This document shows positions 26,688 through 35,873 of a stretch of DNA of 64,000 nucleotides, one piece after another. The translations under genes and the position numbers were made by a program. The number at the start of each line of letters is the position of its first letter. The first letter of the stretch is position 1. The notes below the pieces were generated by a model, which had not been told where the DNA came from, did not search any database, and was given only the letters and a program-made list of their open reading frames with translations. The DNA is from Saprospirales bacterium (lineage in GTDB: Bacteria > Bacteroidota > Bacteroidia > Chitinophagales > Saprospiraceae). Location of the stretch: positions 990,469 through 1,054,468 of the forward strand of contig JADJTT010000001.1 in assembly GCA_016711045.1 (NCBI GenBank), read 5' to 3'.

Positions 26688-27608
26688 ATGTACATTCTCA
26701 TGCGGGCAAATGGAAAATTACTCCTCTCCGGCGAATATTTCGTGCTGGATGGAGCAGTGGCGCTCGCCTTGCCCACAGTACCGGGGCAGACTATGCGCAT
26801 TACCGAAGAAGGTATTGAGGGTTTGTTGCGGTGGACGAGCATTGACTCTGACGGGAAACCCTGGTTTGAAGGCGATTTTGAGCTTCCCGGCCTCTCTTAC
26901 ATCAAAGGCACGCATGAAGATATTGGCCAGCGCATTCAACAGATCCTGGAGGCTATTTGCACCCTTTCCCCCACCTTCCTGTTGAATCAAACCTGTTTGA
27001 CCATTGAAACCCGCCTGGAATTTTCCCGGCTTTGGGGGCTGGGCTCCAGTTCCACGTTGATCTACCTCCTGGCCCAATGGGCAGGGGTGAATCCTTTTCA
27101 ATTGCTAAAAAGTACCTTTGGCGGTTCCGGATATGATATCGCTGCCGCCGGACAAGCCGGGCCCTTTTTGTACCGGGTAGGAAATCCGCCGGAAGTGACC
27201 CCCTGTGCCTTTCAACCTCCTTTTGCCAGTCAACTCTATTTCGTCTATCTCGGCCAAAAACAGGACAGCCGTGAGGGCATCCATCGCTACCGCGAACGCC
27301 AACCCGTCGATCAATCGCTCATCGACCAGGTCTCGGCGCTCACCCATTCCTTCCTCACTTGCCGTGAGCTGACCGAATTCGACCAACTCATCCGCACCCA
27401 TGAAGTGCTCCTCAGCGATTTCCTGGACCTCCCCCGCGCTCGAGATCTGTATTTTTCAGATTTTTGGGGTGAAATCAAATCCCTCGGCGCCTGGGGCGGC
27501 GATTTTGTGTTAGCCACTAGTGCCCGTTCCGAAACGGAAACACAGGCTTATTTCAACGAAAGCGGTTTTTCCGTGTTTTTACCATATCGACAGCTAATTC
27601 TAACCTAG
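26688..27608 (+). CDS. GYDIA family GHMP kinase (mevalonate-kinase-like)
   Basis: A 306-residue small-molecule kinase of the GHMP fold. The N-terminal GKLLLSGEYFVLDGAVALALP and the ATP-binding loop WGLGSSSTL (~111-119) are intact, and the family-naming GYDIA motif occurs in GGSGYDIAAAGQ (~146-157). GYDIA kinases are found in Bacteroidota mevalonate clusters, where they may act as mevalonate or phosphomevalonate kinase; the substrate is not proven here. The start could also be the ATG at 26700. The stop runs into a strong hairpin. Confidence 0.85.
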   Translation: MYILMRANGKLLLSGEYFVLDGAVALALPTVPGQTMRITEEGIEGLLRWTSIDSDGKPWFEGDFELPGLSYIKGTHEDIGQRIQQILEAICTLSPTFLLNQTCLTIETRLEFSRLWGLGSSSTLIYLLAQWAGVNPFQLLKSTFGGSGYDIAAAGQAGPFLYRVGNPPEVTPCAFQPPFASQLYFVYLGQKQDSREGIHRYRERQPVDQSLIDQVSALTHSFLTCRELTEFDQLIRTHEVLLSDFLDLPRARDLYFSDFWGEIKSLGAWGGDFVLATSARSETETQAYFNESGFSVFLPYRQLILT

Positions 27609-27661
27609 AACGCATTATCGAGCGCATTCCGCGCTCGATAATGCGTTATCAACGTTTTTTT
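27609..27661 (+). terminator. 17-bp hairpin plus T7 after the GHMP kinase gene
   Basis: Perfect arms 27609-27625 and 27631-27647, loop ATTCC, followed by ATCAACG and seven T. It looks like the terminator of the mevalonate run. It ends 14 nt before the next ATG (27662) and engulfs an in-frame upstream ATG at 27641, which argues for the later start. Confidence 0.8.
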
Positions 27662-28387
27662 ATGCCTACAAAATGGTACGACGGCACAGTGACTCGAATC
27701 GAGGAACAAACCCCTACCACCAAGCGGTTTTGGGTGGAGATCCCCGAAGTGGAATCCTTTGATTTCCAGGCCGGGCAGTTTGTAACTATGGACCTGCCCG
27801 TACACGAAAAACGGCTGCACCGCTGGCGCAGCTATTCCATCGCGAGCGCGCCGGATGGTGGGAATGTGCTGGAGTTTTGTATCGTCTACCTGGATGGAGG
27901 GCTCGCAACCCGTTATTTTTTTGAAGAAGTTAAAGTAGGCACTGCGCTCCGCTTCAAAGGGCCCGATGGCACTTTTACGCTCCCACAAGACCTGGATAGC
28001 AAGTTGGTGCTGGTCTGTACCGGCACAGGTGTAGCTCCCTTCCGTAGTATGTTGTGGGATATTCACAACCGCAAACTTCCTTTCAAAAGCATTCACCTGA
28101 TTTTCGGAACCCGTCACCAGGACGGCATCCTTTACCGGGACGAGTTCGAGGCATTCCAAAAAGAATGGCCTAACTTCAAATATGACATCGCCTTATCCCG
28201 GGAATCCGGTTGGGAGGGATACAAAGGCTATGTACACCAAATCTACCAGGAGCAATACACTAAGCCCGAGCCCGATCTCCATTTCTACCTCTGCGGCTGG
28301 AGCAACATGATCGACGACGCGGTAGCGAACCTCATCGTTGGGAAGGGGTTCGACAAATCGCAGATCCATTATGAGCTTTACGGGTGA
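27662..28387 (+). CDS. Ferredoxin-NADP+ reductase-like flavoprotein
   Basis: A 241-residue FNR-fold protein without an iron-sulfur domain. FAD binding is marked by RWRSYSIASAP (~54-64), NAD(P) binding by LVCTGTGVAPFRSM (~117-130) and the C-terminal FYLCGWSNMIDDAV. Start ATG 27662 is preferred over 27641, which is inside a hairpin. The last 10 bp overlap the convergent 5-oxoprolinase gene. It may reduce a ferredoxin or flavodoxin; the partner is unknown. Confidence 0.88.
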   Translation: MPTKWYDGTVTRIEEQTPTTKRFWVEIPEVESFDFQAGQFVTMDLPVHEKRLHRWRSYSIASAPDGGNVLEFCIVYLDGGLATRYFFEEVKVGTALRFKGPDGTFTLPQDLDSKLVLVCTGTGVAPFRSMLWDIHNRKLPFKSIHLIFGTRHQDGILYRDEFEAFQKEWPNFKYDIALSRESGWEGYKGYVHQIYQEQYTKPEPDLHFYLCGWSNMIDDAVANLIVGKGFDKSQIHYELYG

Positions 28388-31300
28388 CCCCAACCGCCTC
28401 CTCCCGGGGTTTCAATTACCACCCGGTCTCCGGCTTCGAGGTCGCGGCTGTCAATGCCTTCCATGGGCTCTTGGAGGCTGTCTTTCCGAATGAGGTGCTG
28501 AGCGCCGCATTTTCCTGATTTTCCTCCTTCCAAACCGTAGGGCGCCTCCACCCGGTGCTGGCTGAGCAGGGTCATTTCCACCTTTTCCAAAAATTCAAAT
28601 TCGCGGATGATGCCGTCGCCCCCGCGCCATTGTCCATCTCCACCCGAACCTCGCCGGATGGCAAAACGGTGCAGGCGCACGGGATAGCGGTACTCCAGGA
28701 TCTCCGGATCGGTGATCTTGGTATTGGTCATGTGCTGGTGTACCCCTGATCGGCCATGAAATCCGGGCCCGGCGCCCACGCCACCACCGATAGTCTCATA
28801 ATAACCGAATCGGGCATTGCCGAAAAGGAAATTATTCATCGTGCCCTGGCTGCAGGCGGCCAGATGCAAGGCCTTCAAAAGCGTATCTGTAAGTCGCTGG
28901 CTCACCTCCGTATTGCCGCCTACTACTGCGGGACAATTTTCCGGGGCATCGGGAAAGTGCGGATTGAGGAAAGACTCCGGAAGAGATACGCTCACCTGCT
29001 CCAACAGTCCCTCATTGAGCGCCACAGGCCGCTTGCACAATACACGCAGTACATAAAGTAGCGTACTGTACACAATAGCCTGATTGGCGTTGAGGTTGCC
29101 GGGATGCACAGGAGAGGTGCCCGAGAAATCAAAACGGACCTGCCCTTCCTGAATCTCCATAGAAACATGAATGACATGCCCGTCGTCCAGTCGCTCCCTG
29201 GCCGTGACGGCCCGGTTACCGAGTTGCTGGAAAGCCTCCCTTGCCGCATCCGCCGCTGATTCCTTAATTCGTTGCATGTAATAGGTCAGCTTTTCCACCC
29301 CAAATTGCCGGGCAAGAGTTATCAGCTTTTGCTCGCCTGTTTTCAGGGACGAAAGCGCGGCATTCAGATCGGCAAGGTTTTCAGAGAGGGCGCGGGTGGG
29401 GTATGGTCCTTTGGTGAGTTGGGCTTCGATGGTCTCCCATTGTGCTACTCCGCCTTTCACCAGATACATCGGGGGGAAAACCACGCCTTCCTCGGACAGA
29501 TTTTGGGCATCTGGCGGCATGGATCCAGGTCGTTTGCCACCGATCTCGGAATGGTGGGCCCGGTTGGCGACATACCCGATCAACCTGCCTTCCTCGTCAA
29601 AAACGGCGCCGATCAGGGTGATGTCTGGTAAGTGGGAACCACCAAATCCCGGATGGTTGGTGATAGCCACATCGCCCGGATTGAGCGGCAGCGCCTTGCA
29701 TACAGCCCTGGTACAAATGCCCAGACTGCCCAGGTGCACCGGAATATGCGGCGCATTGACGAGCAAATACCCATTAGCGTCGAGCAGGGCGCAGGAGAAA
29801 TCCAGGCGCTCTTTTATATTTACGGAGAAAGAGGTGCGTTGCAATTGGGCGCCCATTTCTTCGGCAATAGCCGTGAAGCGGTTGAAAAAGAGCTCGAGTT
29901 CGATGTGCTCTTTGAAGGTACGTTCCTTCTTTTCCGGTTTATTTTTTCGGTGAAATACCAAATGGCGATTGGCGCGCATCTCCAGTTCCCATCCCGGTGC
30001 GAGATAGGCGGTAGCCTGGGGATGCACCACTACGGATGGTCCCGAAAATCGACTACCCACCACTATCTCCGGCCATTTCAACACGGGGATGGCTAAAGCT
30101 GGCTGTTTTTCATCAAAAAGCGCATCTACAACTGCTGTTGCCAACGGAAGCCGTTCAGCTGCCAGCACATGGATCTTCTCGATTTCGATCCGGGGCGCAG
30201 CCGGGTAATGACCAAACAGGTCGCGGTAGGCTTTTTCAAAGGACTCTGCCAGTGAAGTGCCTGGCGTCCATGCCAGGTTGAGCGAATGATCCTGCCCTTT
30301 AAGGCGAAGATAGACCTGCCGCTCCGTGATCTCCACCGTTGATGATGCACCTAAATCCTTTCGGACGAAAGCTATCGCGTTCTTTTCAAGCTGGGAAAAG
30401 GCGTTGGGAAGCTGGCCTTCCCACGCTTCGAGCATCTGGAGAATTTGCTTTGTAGCCAGTCGTTGTACGGGGGCGTGGCCAATACCAAAGGCGCTGAGCA
30501 ACCCGCTGTCGAACGGCAGGATTAGGGTGTCGATATGCAGCAATTCGGCTATTGCACAAGCATGCAGACCGCCGGCGCCCCCGAAGGCCAGAAGGGGGTA
30601 TTCCGAAGGGTCAAAACCCTTTGAAACGGATATTTTCCGGATGGCTTCCGCCATTTTTTCATTGGCGATCTGCTCCCAGCCATGCAGCAATTCCAGTTCT
30701 GAATAGGTTATGCCGGCGCGAGTCTTGATCGCCTCCCGGATCTCCTCCAATGCCTGTCGCGCGGCAATTCGATCAATAGGAATGCCCATGAGCTCGGGGT
30801 CGAGTTTTCCCAAAAGCAGATTTACGTCGGTAAGGGTAAACGGCCCTCCTGCCCCATAGCAAGCGGGCCCTGGATGCGCGCCGGCACTTTCGGGCCCTAC
30901 CGTCAGTCGAGAACCGTCAAAGGCACAAATGGATCCCCCGCCTGCTGCGACCGTCTCGATGGATAGGGCCGGACTGTGCAAGTGAGCGCCGCCGACCTGG
31001 ATCTCAAACCGATAGTCATAATGCCCGTCGTAACGGGCTGTATCGGTACTGGTGCCGCCCATGTCGAGCGTGAGCAATTTGGCGAACCCCAGTTCGCGTG
31101 CCACTTGTGCCGCGCCTGCCAATCCGCCTGCCGGACCGCTCAGGATGCTGTCTTTTGCATGATAGCTCTCCGCCCTTGCCAACCCACCCGTGCTGGACAT
31201 GACAAAAAACGACGAGTCTGGTGCCAATCTGTCCCGAATCCCCTCCAAATAGGTATGCAACACCGGATCCAGATAGGCGTTGACCAGTGCGGTTTGCGTA

Positions 31301-32091
31301 CGAGGCAATAACTGAATGGCCGGGGCCAACTCATGGGATAGGGATACGTGGGTTATGCCCTTTTCCCGAAGCGCTGTTCCAATGGCTTGTTCGTGGGCGG
31401 GGTTTCGGTAGCTGTGCAGGAGTGCGATGGCATAAGACCGGGTTGGATCAGGAATTATTGGTAAGGTCAGATCCAATGGTTCAAGAATAGTCCCGTCAGC
31501 CGCCAGGCGTTCCTGAATTTCCACCACTTCGTCGTACAGCAGTTTCGGTTCCGGGATATCGAGTTGAAAAAGATCGGGTCGTTGTTGGGTGCCGATACGG
31601 GTAAGGTCGGCGAAGCCTTTGGTGGTGAGCAGGGTCACTTTGGCGCCTTTCCGTTCGAGCAAGGCGTTGGTGCCGCGGGTGGTGCCAAGGCGCAGGTCGA
31701 GCGGTGGGAGTTGTTCGTGAAGCGCGGTTTGAGTGGCGATCCGGGCGGCCAGGATCGGCGCTTCTTCGCCTGCGCTGAATTCTACCGCCTGATGCGGGGG
31801 GATCGCCCCGTTTTCGCTCAACTCAATCCAACCTTCCCGGAAATTTGTCTGGGTTACTGTTCCTAAAGAATTTGCCGAAGACAATGTCCGGCATACGTAT
31901 CCTTCCAACCGGGGAAGCGGCCCGGTCCAATGATGGAAAATGGCATATCGGTTTGGTCTGATCTTTTCCCCCAGGGTAGCGCGCAGACATCCGGTGCTGA
32001 GTACTTTCAGCCGGGTCCAAGTCCCTTGCGGGCTTACGGCGATACAGTCGGTGAAGGTGCCTCCGGTGTCGATCCAGATCTTCCAGTTCAT
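28378..32091 (-). CDS. 5-oxoprolinase / hydantoinase A-B fusion
   Basis: A 1237-residue ATP-dependent amidohydrolase with the HyuA-like half first (IDTGGTFTDCIAVS at the N-terminus; LTLDMGGTSTDTARYDG near 340) and the HyuB-like half after ~700 (RTSFSVNIKERLDFSCALLD, ITNHPGFGGSHLPDITL, C-terminal RRGSGGDGQWRGGDGIIREFEF). The single-chain A-B layout and length match eukaryote-type OPLAH, which converts 5-oxoproline to glutamate. Hydantoin or N-methylhydantoin substrates remain possible. It starts 1 nt after murI, another glutamate-handling enzyme, and is likely translated from the same transcript. Confidence 0.88.
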   Translation of the reverse strand: MNWKIWIDTGGTFTDCIAVSPQGTWTRLKVLSTGCLRATLGEKIRPNRYAIFHHWTGPLPRLEGYVCRTLSSANSLGTVTQTNFREGWIELSENGAIPPHQAVEFSAGEEAPILAARIATQTALHEQLPPLDLRLGTTRGTNALLERKGAKVTLLTTKGFADLTRIGTQQRPDLFQLDIPEPKLLYDEVVEIQERLAADGTILEPLDLTLPIIPDPTRSYAIALLHSYRNPAHEQAIGTALREKGITHVSLSHELAPAIQLLPRTQTALVNAYLDPVLHTYLEGIRDRLAPDSSFFVMSSTGGLARAESYHAKDSILSGPAGGLAGAAQVARELGFAKLLTLDMGGTSTDTARYDGHYDYRFEIQVGGAHLHSPALSIETVAAGGGSICAFDGSRLTVGPESAGAHPGPACYGAGGPFTLTDVNLLLGKLDPELMGIPIDRIAARQALEEIREAIKTRAGITYSELELLHGWEQIANEKMAEAIRKISVSKGFDPSEYPLLAFGGAGGLHACAIAELLHIDTLILPFDSGLLSAFGIGHAPVQRLATKQILQMLEAWEGQLPNAFSQLEKNAIAFVRKDLGASSTVEITERQVYLRLKGQDHSLNLAWTPGTSLAESFEKAYRDLFGHYPAAPRIEIEKIHVLAAERLPLATAVVDALFDEKQPALAIPVLKWPEIVVGSRFSGPSVVVHPQATAYLAPGWELEMRANRHLVFHRKNKPEKKERTFKEHIELELFFNRFTAIAEEMGAQLQRTSFSVNIKERLDFSCALLDANGYLLVNAPHIPVHLGSLGICTRAVCKALPLNPGDVAITNHPGFGGSHLPDITLIGAVFDEEGRLIGYVANRAHHSEIGGKRPGSMPPDAQNLSEEGVVFPPMYLVKGGVAQWETIEAQLTKGPYPTRALSENLADLNAALSSLKTGEQKLITLARQFGVEKLTYYMQRIKESAADAAREAFQQLGNRAVTARERLDDGHVIHVSMEIQEGQVRFDFSGTSPVHPGNLNANQAIVYSTLLYVLRVLCKRPVALNEGLLEQVSVSLPESFLNPHFPDAPENCPAVVGGNTEVSQRLTDTLLKALHLAACSQGTMNNFLFGNARFGYYETIGGGVGAGPGFHGRSGVHQHMTNTKITDPEILEYRYPVRLHRFAIRRGSGGDGQWRGGDGIIREFEFLEKVEMTLLSQHRVEAPYGLEGGKSGKCGAQHLIRKDSLQEPMEGIDSRDLEAGDRVVIETPGGGGWGHP

Positions 32092-32092
32092 A

Positions 32093-32932
32093 TCACCAGA
32101 TCGGACAATGCTCCAACGTCAATTCCTCCTGGTAAAAGAGGCGGGTGGTCGATTCAAAGGAAGGGGTGTAATCGGAGACGAAGAAGCGGTGAGGGTGTTG
32201 TTTTGCCTCGCTGAGGAGGTTTTTTGAGCCCAGGCGCTGCTCTACGGCACTGGTCACGACATCGGTAGAGTCGTATATATTTACCTTTTCGCCAAAAAAA
32301 TCCTCGATCTCGGGACGGATGAGCGGGTAGTGGGTACAAGCGAGCAGCAGGGCATCGATTCCTTCCAGGCTGGGATGACTAAGGTAGCTGTGCAGCACGG
32401 CATGGCTGATCTCGTTGTGCACATAGCCCTCTTCGATCATGGGCGCCAGTAAGGGTGTGGCGAGGGAAGCGATCTCGAGGTCGGGTTGCAGGGAGCGGAG
32501 TTGGCGTTCATACATCCCTGATTGCACGGTAGCTTTGGTGGCGATGATGCCCACCTTGTGGTATTTTTTTTTGGCGACGGCTTCTACCAGTGGGTCGACG
32601 ACATTGACGAACAGAGCCTGGCCACGAAAAAAATCGACCAGCACGTGATACGCTGCCGAGGAAGCCGAGTTGCAGGCCACCACGATCATCTTGCATTGTT
32701 GCTCCAGTAAAAACTTGGAAATGCGCAGACTGTAATAGCGAATAGCATCGGCCGATTTGTCGCCGTAAGGGAGGTGGGCAGTATCTCCGAAGTAGATGAT
32801 CTGCTCCTGCGGCAGGGATCTCACGATCGCATTGGCTACCGTGAGACCCCCGATGCCGGAGTCGAAAATGCCTATGGGGCTTTCAGGAGATGCTTTTTTC
32901 ACTTTTTTATTCGGTGATACCCAGTTTTTCAA
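32093..32932 (-). CDS. murI: Glutamate racemase
   Basis: Makes D-glutamate for peptidoglycan by a two-base, two-cysteine mechanism. The 279-residue length is normal. Motifs are GIFDSGIGGLTV (~22-33), FGDTAHLPYGDKS, and both catalytic cysteines in VVACNSASSAA and LLACTHYPLI. Its start overlaps the end of the upstream OmpH gene by 26 nt on the same strand, so expression is coupled. Two OmpH genes followed by murI is the usual Bacteroidota order. Confidence 0.96.
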   Translation of the reverse strand: MKNWVSPNKKVKKASPESPIGIFDSGIGGLTVANAIVRSLPQEQIIYFGDTAHLPYGDKSADAIRYYSLRISKFLLEQQCKMIVVACNSASSAAYHVLVDFFRGQALFVNVVDPLVEAVAKKKYHKVGIIATKATVQSGMYERQLRSLQPDLEIASLATPLLAPMIEEGYVHNEISHAVLHSYLSHPSLEGIDALLLACTHYPLIRPEIEDFFGEKVNIYDSTDVVTSAVEQRLGSKNLLSEAKQHPHRFFVSDYTPSFESTTRLFYQEELTLEHCPIW

Positions 32933-33434
32933 TCACCTTCGGGGTGATGTCGCTGGTCTCATCGGCAAAAAGCACAGCGCCGGAGCTCAGGTCGAAGACC
33001 ATGGTATAGCCTTCTTCTTTGGAAATCTCCTTGATGGCATTGTTGACTTTTTCCAGGATCGGCGTGAGCAGTTCTTCCTGTTTTGCCAACATATCATCCT
33101 GCATTTGCTGGTCGTAGGCGACCAGTTCATCATTCAACTTTTGGAGTTCTTCCAGGATTTGCTGCTCTTGTACAGGCGATAACTCTCCCCGGTCCTTTTT
33201 GGCTTTAGCGTCTACCTGCTTGGCCTGAAAATCCTTGTACTTTTGTTCGCCTTTCTTCTGCAATTGGGCCTGGTAGCCTTGGAGGTTAGACTTCATTTGC
33301 TCCATTTCCGGCAATTTTTCCAAAATGGCGCCGGAGGTGACGTATGCATATTTGGGAGTTGTCTGAGCTTCTGCTACTTGCGTATGGAGCATCATGCTCA
33401 TAAGGCATACGCCCAAAAGGATCGTTTTTTTCAT
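32907..33434 (-). CDS. OmpH/Skp family periplasmic chaperone, copy 1
   Basis: A 175-residue OmpH-family protein. The start ATG at 33434 gives a clean signal peptide (MKKTILLGVCLMSMMLHTQVAEA) and fits the -7 box just upstream; the longer frame upstream is not transcribed from it. The mature part is a long charged helical hairpin (LEKLPEMEQM to DDMLAKQEE) flanked by short beta segments, as in Skp, which holds unfolded outer-membrane proteins for the BAM complex. It overlaps murI by 26 nt. Confidence 0.9.
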   Translation of the reverse strand: MKKTILLGVCLMSMMLHTQVAEAQTTPKYAYVTSGAILEKLPEMEQMKSNLQGYQAQLQKKGEQKYKDFQAKQVDAKAKKDRGELSPVQEQQILEELQKLNDELVAYDQQMQDDMLAKQEELLTPILEKVNNAIKEISKEEGYTMVFDLSSGAVLFADETSDITPKVIEKLGITE

Positions 33435-33480
33435 AGAATGATTGAATTTTCGAAAAATATTGAGGGTAAAAAATCGGGTG

Positions 33481-33488
33481 CAAAGATA
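33481..33488 (-). promoter_or_regulatory. Candidate -7 box for OmpH copy 1
   Basis: TATCTTTG on the minus strand matches TAnnTTTG, 46 nt upstream of the ATG at 33434. Confidence 0.4.
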
Positions 33489-33522
33489 AACCGAAATCCA
33501 AAAGGAAGAGCCTAAATAAGAA

Positions 33523-33567
33523 AATTTCCACGTGCCTTGCGATGGAAACGCGCGGCACGTGGAAATT
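33523..33567 (-). terminator. 14-bp hairpin between the two OmpH genes
   Basis: Perfect arms 33523-33536 and 33554-33567 around a 17-nt loop, no T-tract. It lies 31 bp after the stop of OmpH copy 2 and may act as a partial terminator or processing site. Confidence 0.5.
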
Positions 33568-33598
33568 GGAGAAAAGAAGTCGAGCCTGGCCAACCGTA

Positions 33599-34135
33599 TT
33601 ACTTTTTCAGGCGCTCCAGCACATCGGCGGTCACATCGTAGCGGGGGTTGGCAAACAGGATATTCGCCGATCCACCTTTATCGAAGATGAAATCATAGCC
33701 CCGGTCGGTGGCATATCCTTCGATTGCTTCGTACACCTTTTCCTGAATGGGTTGAACGAGTTCCTGCCGTTTTTTGAACAATTCGCCTTCGGGGCCGAAC
33801 TTATCTTTTTGCATTTCCCGAACTTGCTGTTCTTTATTCATGATCTCTTCTTCTTTCTGTTTGCGCAATTCGTCGCTCAGGAGTACCTGCTCAGCCTGAT
33901 AGCGGTTGTACATCGATTTGATCGCGTCGTATTCCTGTGCGATTTCCTGGCGCCATCCGGCAGAAATGCGGTCGAGTTCAGTTTGTGCATCCTGGTATTC
34001 CTGGATACTTTCCAGGACCAGATTGACATCCACGTAGGCGATACGCTGAGCCTGTAGAATGCCGGTGGTGAACACGGCAAACGCAGCAACAGCCAGCCAT
34101 TTTATCGCTTGTTTAGGGAAGATCAGGTTCATCAT
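33599..34135 (-). CDS. OmpH/Skp family periplasmic chaperone, copy 2
   Basis: A 178-residue OmpH-family protein. It has a signal peptide (AIKWLAVAAFAVFTTGILQAQ), then the family's RIAYVDVNLVLESIQEYQDAQ, a long charged coiled-coil region and the C-terminal GYDFIFDKGGSANILFANPRYDVT. It is the first of two tandem, divergent OmpH paralogues. In many Bacteroidota bamA directly precedes them; here bamA lies 12.7 kb away. Confidence 0.92.
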   Translation of the reverse strand: MMNLIFPKQAIKWLAVAAFAVFTTGILQAQRIAYVDVNLVLESIQEYQDAQTELDRISAGWRQEIAQEYDAIKSMYNRYQAEQVLLSDELRKQKEEEIMNKEQQVREMQKDKFGPEGELFKKRQELVQPIQEKVYEAIEGYATDRGYDFIFDKGGSANILFANPRYDVTADVLERLKK

Positions 34136-34343
34136 GATGTTGATTTTTTAGTGAAGAGTTGGTTGTATTCCGGAAAGTCGCCCAAAAATACATCTTTTAG
34201 ATCATTCGAAATTCAGACGATGCATTCCATCCAAAATAACGCAGGTATATATACCATTTGAAACGCAGTTGCCTGGTTTAACGTATGTTTAACTGGAAGA
34301 AGCCGGATATTAAGGAATAGGTAAGAAATGGAAATGAATGCCT

Positions 34344-34351
34344 TACCTTTG
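34344..34351 (+). promoter_or_regulatory. Candidate -7 box for hutH
   Basis: TACCTTTG, matching TAnnTTTG, 26 nt before the hutH ATG at 34378. Confidence 0.5.
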
Positions 34352-34377
34352 AGCCACCAAATTTCAAATTATTCGGC

Positions 34378-35871
34378 ATGGAGGATATTTTCACCATCAG
34401 TTCTCAGCCTGTGGCCCTGGACCAGGTACGGAAATTTTTTGAAGCGAATGCAGGACTCCGGTTATCGGAAGAAGTTCAGCAAAAAGTAAGGCATTGCCGG
34501 GAGTATCTGGACCACAAGCTGCAATCTACCGACCGATCATTTTACGGAATAAATACGGGCTTCGGCTCGTTGTGCAATGTGCAGATCTCCCGCGAAGAAC
34601 TGCGTGATCTACAGATCAACCTCGTGCAATCACACGCCTGTGGGATGGGAGAGGAAGTGCCTGTGCCAATGGTGCAACTCATGTTGCTGCTCAAGATCAA
34701 AAGTCTTGGATTTGGCTACTCCGGGGTGCATCTGGCTACCGTACAGCGGTTGGTCGATTTTTTCAATAAAGGGGTGACCCCGGTGGTCTATCAGATGGGT
34801 TCGTTGGGCGCTTCTGGCGATTTGGCGCCGCTTGCCCACCTCAGCCTGCCCTTGTTGGGGCTTGGGGAAGTTTGGTATAAAGGGGTTAAACGACCTTCGG
34901 CAGGAGTGCTGAAAGAACTGGGTTGGTCGTCGATTCAATTGGAAGAAAAAGAAGGTCTGGCCTTGTTGAACGGCACGCAGTTTTCGGCAGCGTATGCTCT
35001 GCACGGTATTTTGGAAGCCCAGCGTTTATTCGAGTGGGCGACGGTTTGTGCCGCCTTGTCGCTCGATGCGTTCGACGGGCTGATTGAGCCTTTTGACGCA
35101 CGCCTGCACCGCATTCGCCCCCACCAGGGGCAGCAATTGGTAGCTGCTTCCGTACGCAAATTGCTGGAGGGGAGCGAGCTATTGAATCGTCCAAAGGAAA
35201 CCGTACAGGATCCCTATGCTTTCCGCTGTGTACCCCAGGTACATGGCGCGACCTGGGATACGATGCATTATGTGCAGAACGTAGTGGAGACAGAGATCAA
35301 CGGGGTGACCGACAATCCCAATATATTCCCCGACGAAGATGTGATCTTGTCGGGCGGCAATTTCCATGCACAGCCCTTGGCGCTGGCTTCCGATTTTCTG
35401 GCCATTGCGTTGGCCGAGTTGGGCAGCATTTCCGAGCGCCGGGTCTATCAGTTGATCTCAGGCCAACGGGGTTTACCCGCATTCCTCACCTCCAATCCCG
35501 GCCTCTACTCCGGGTTGATGATCCCGCAATACACGGCTGCGTCCATCGTCAGTCAAAATAAACAATTGTGTACACCTGCTTCCGTCGATTCGATCGTTTC
35601 CAGCAATGGGCAGGAAGATCACGTCAGCATGGCTGCGAATGCGGGCACCAAGCTATACCGGGTGGTTGAAAATGTGGAGCGTCTGCTCGCCATCGAATTT
35701 ATGACGGCAGCCCAGGCCCTGCATTTCAGGAAGCCCCTTCGCACGAGTGAGCCATTAGAAACCCTGTTGGAGGCTTATCGGAAGAAAGTACCATTCCTTG
35801 ACTCCGACCGGGTGCTTAGCATCGATATGCACGCAACCGTGGCATTTTTGCGGGAAACCAAGCTCGCCTGA
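34378..35871 (+). CDS. hutH: Histidine ammonia-lyase
   Basis: Deaminates histidine to urocanate using an MIO cofactor formed from an Ala-Ser-Gly triad, visible as ASG 145-147 in GSLGASGDLAPLAH. The 497-residue length is standard. Other family motifs are FYGINTGFGSL (~55-65), TDNPNIF (~315) and QEDHVSM (~415). No hutU, hutI or hutG is in the window, so the rest of histidine breakdown lies elsewhere. The enzyme could instead be a tyrosine or phenylalanine ammonia-lyase of the same superfamily, but the motifs favour HutH. Confidence 0.93.
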   Translation: MEDIFTISSQPVALDQVRKFFEANAGLRLSEEVQQKVRHCREYLDHKLQSTDRSFYGINTGFGSLCNVQISREELRDLQINLVQSHACGMGEEVPVPMVQLMLLLKIKSLGFGYSGVHLATVQRLVDFFNKGVTPVVYQMGSLGASGDLAPLAHLSLPLLGLGEVWYKGVKRPSAGVLKELGWSSIQLEEKEGLALLNGTQFSAAYALHGILEAQRLFEWATVCAALSLDAFDGLIEPFDARLHRIRPHQGQQLVAASVRKLLEGSELLNRPKETVQDPYAFRCVPQVHGATWDTMHYVQNVVETEINGVTDNPNIFPDEDVILSGGNFHAQPLALASDFLAIALAELGSISERRVYQLISGQRGLPAFLTSNPGLYSGLMIPQYTAASIVSQNKQLCTPASVDSIVSSNGQEDHVSMAANAGTKLYRVVENVERLLAIEFMTAAQALHFRKPLRTSEPLETLLEAYRKKVPFLDSDRVLSIDMHATVAFLRETKLA

Positions 35872-35873
35872 TC

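Noticed and set aside
33435..33593. Longer N-terminus for OmpH copy 1 starting at 33593
   Set aside because: The added 53 residues precede a perfect signal peptide and cover the -7 box and a hairpin; the ATG at 33434 is far more likely.
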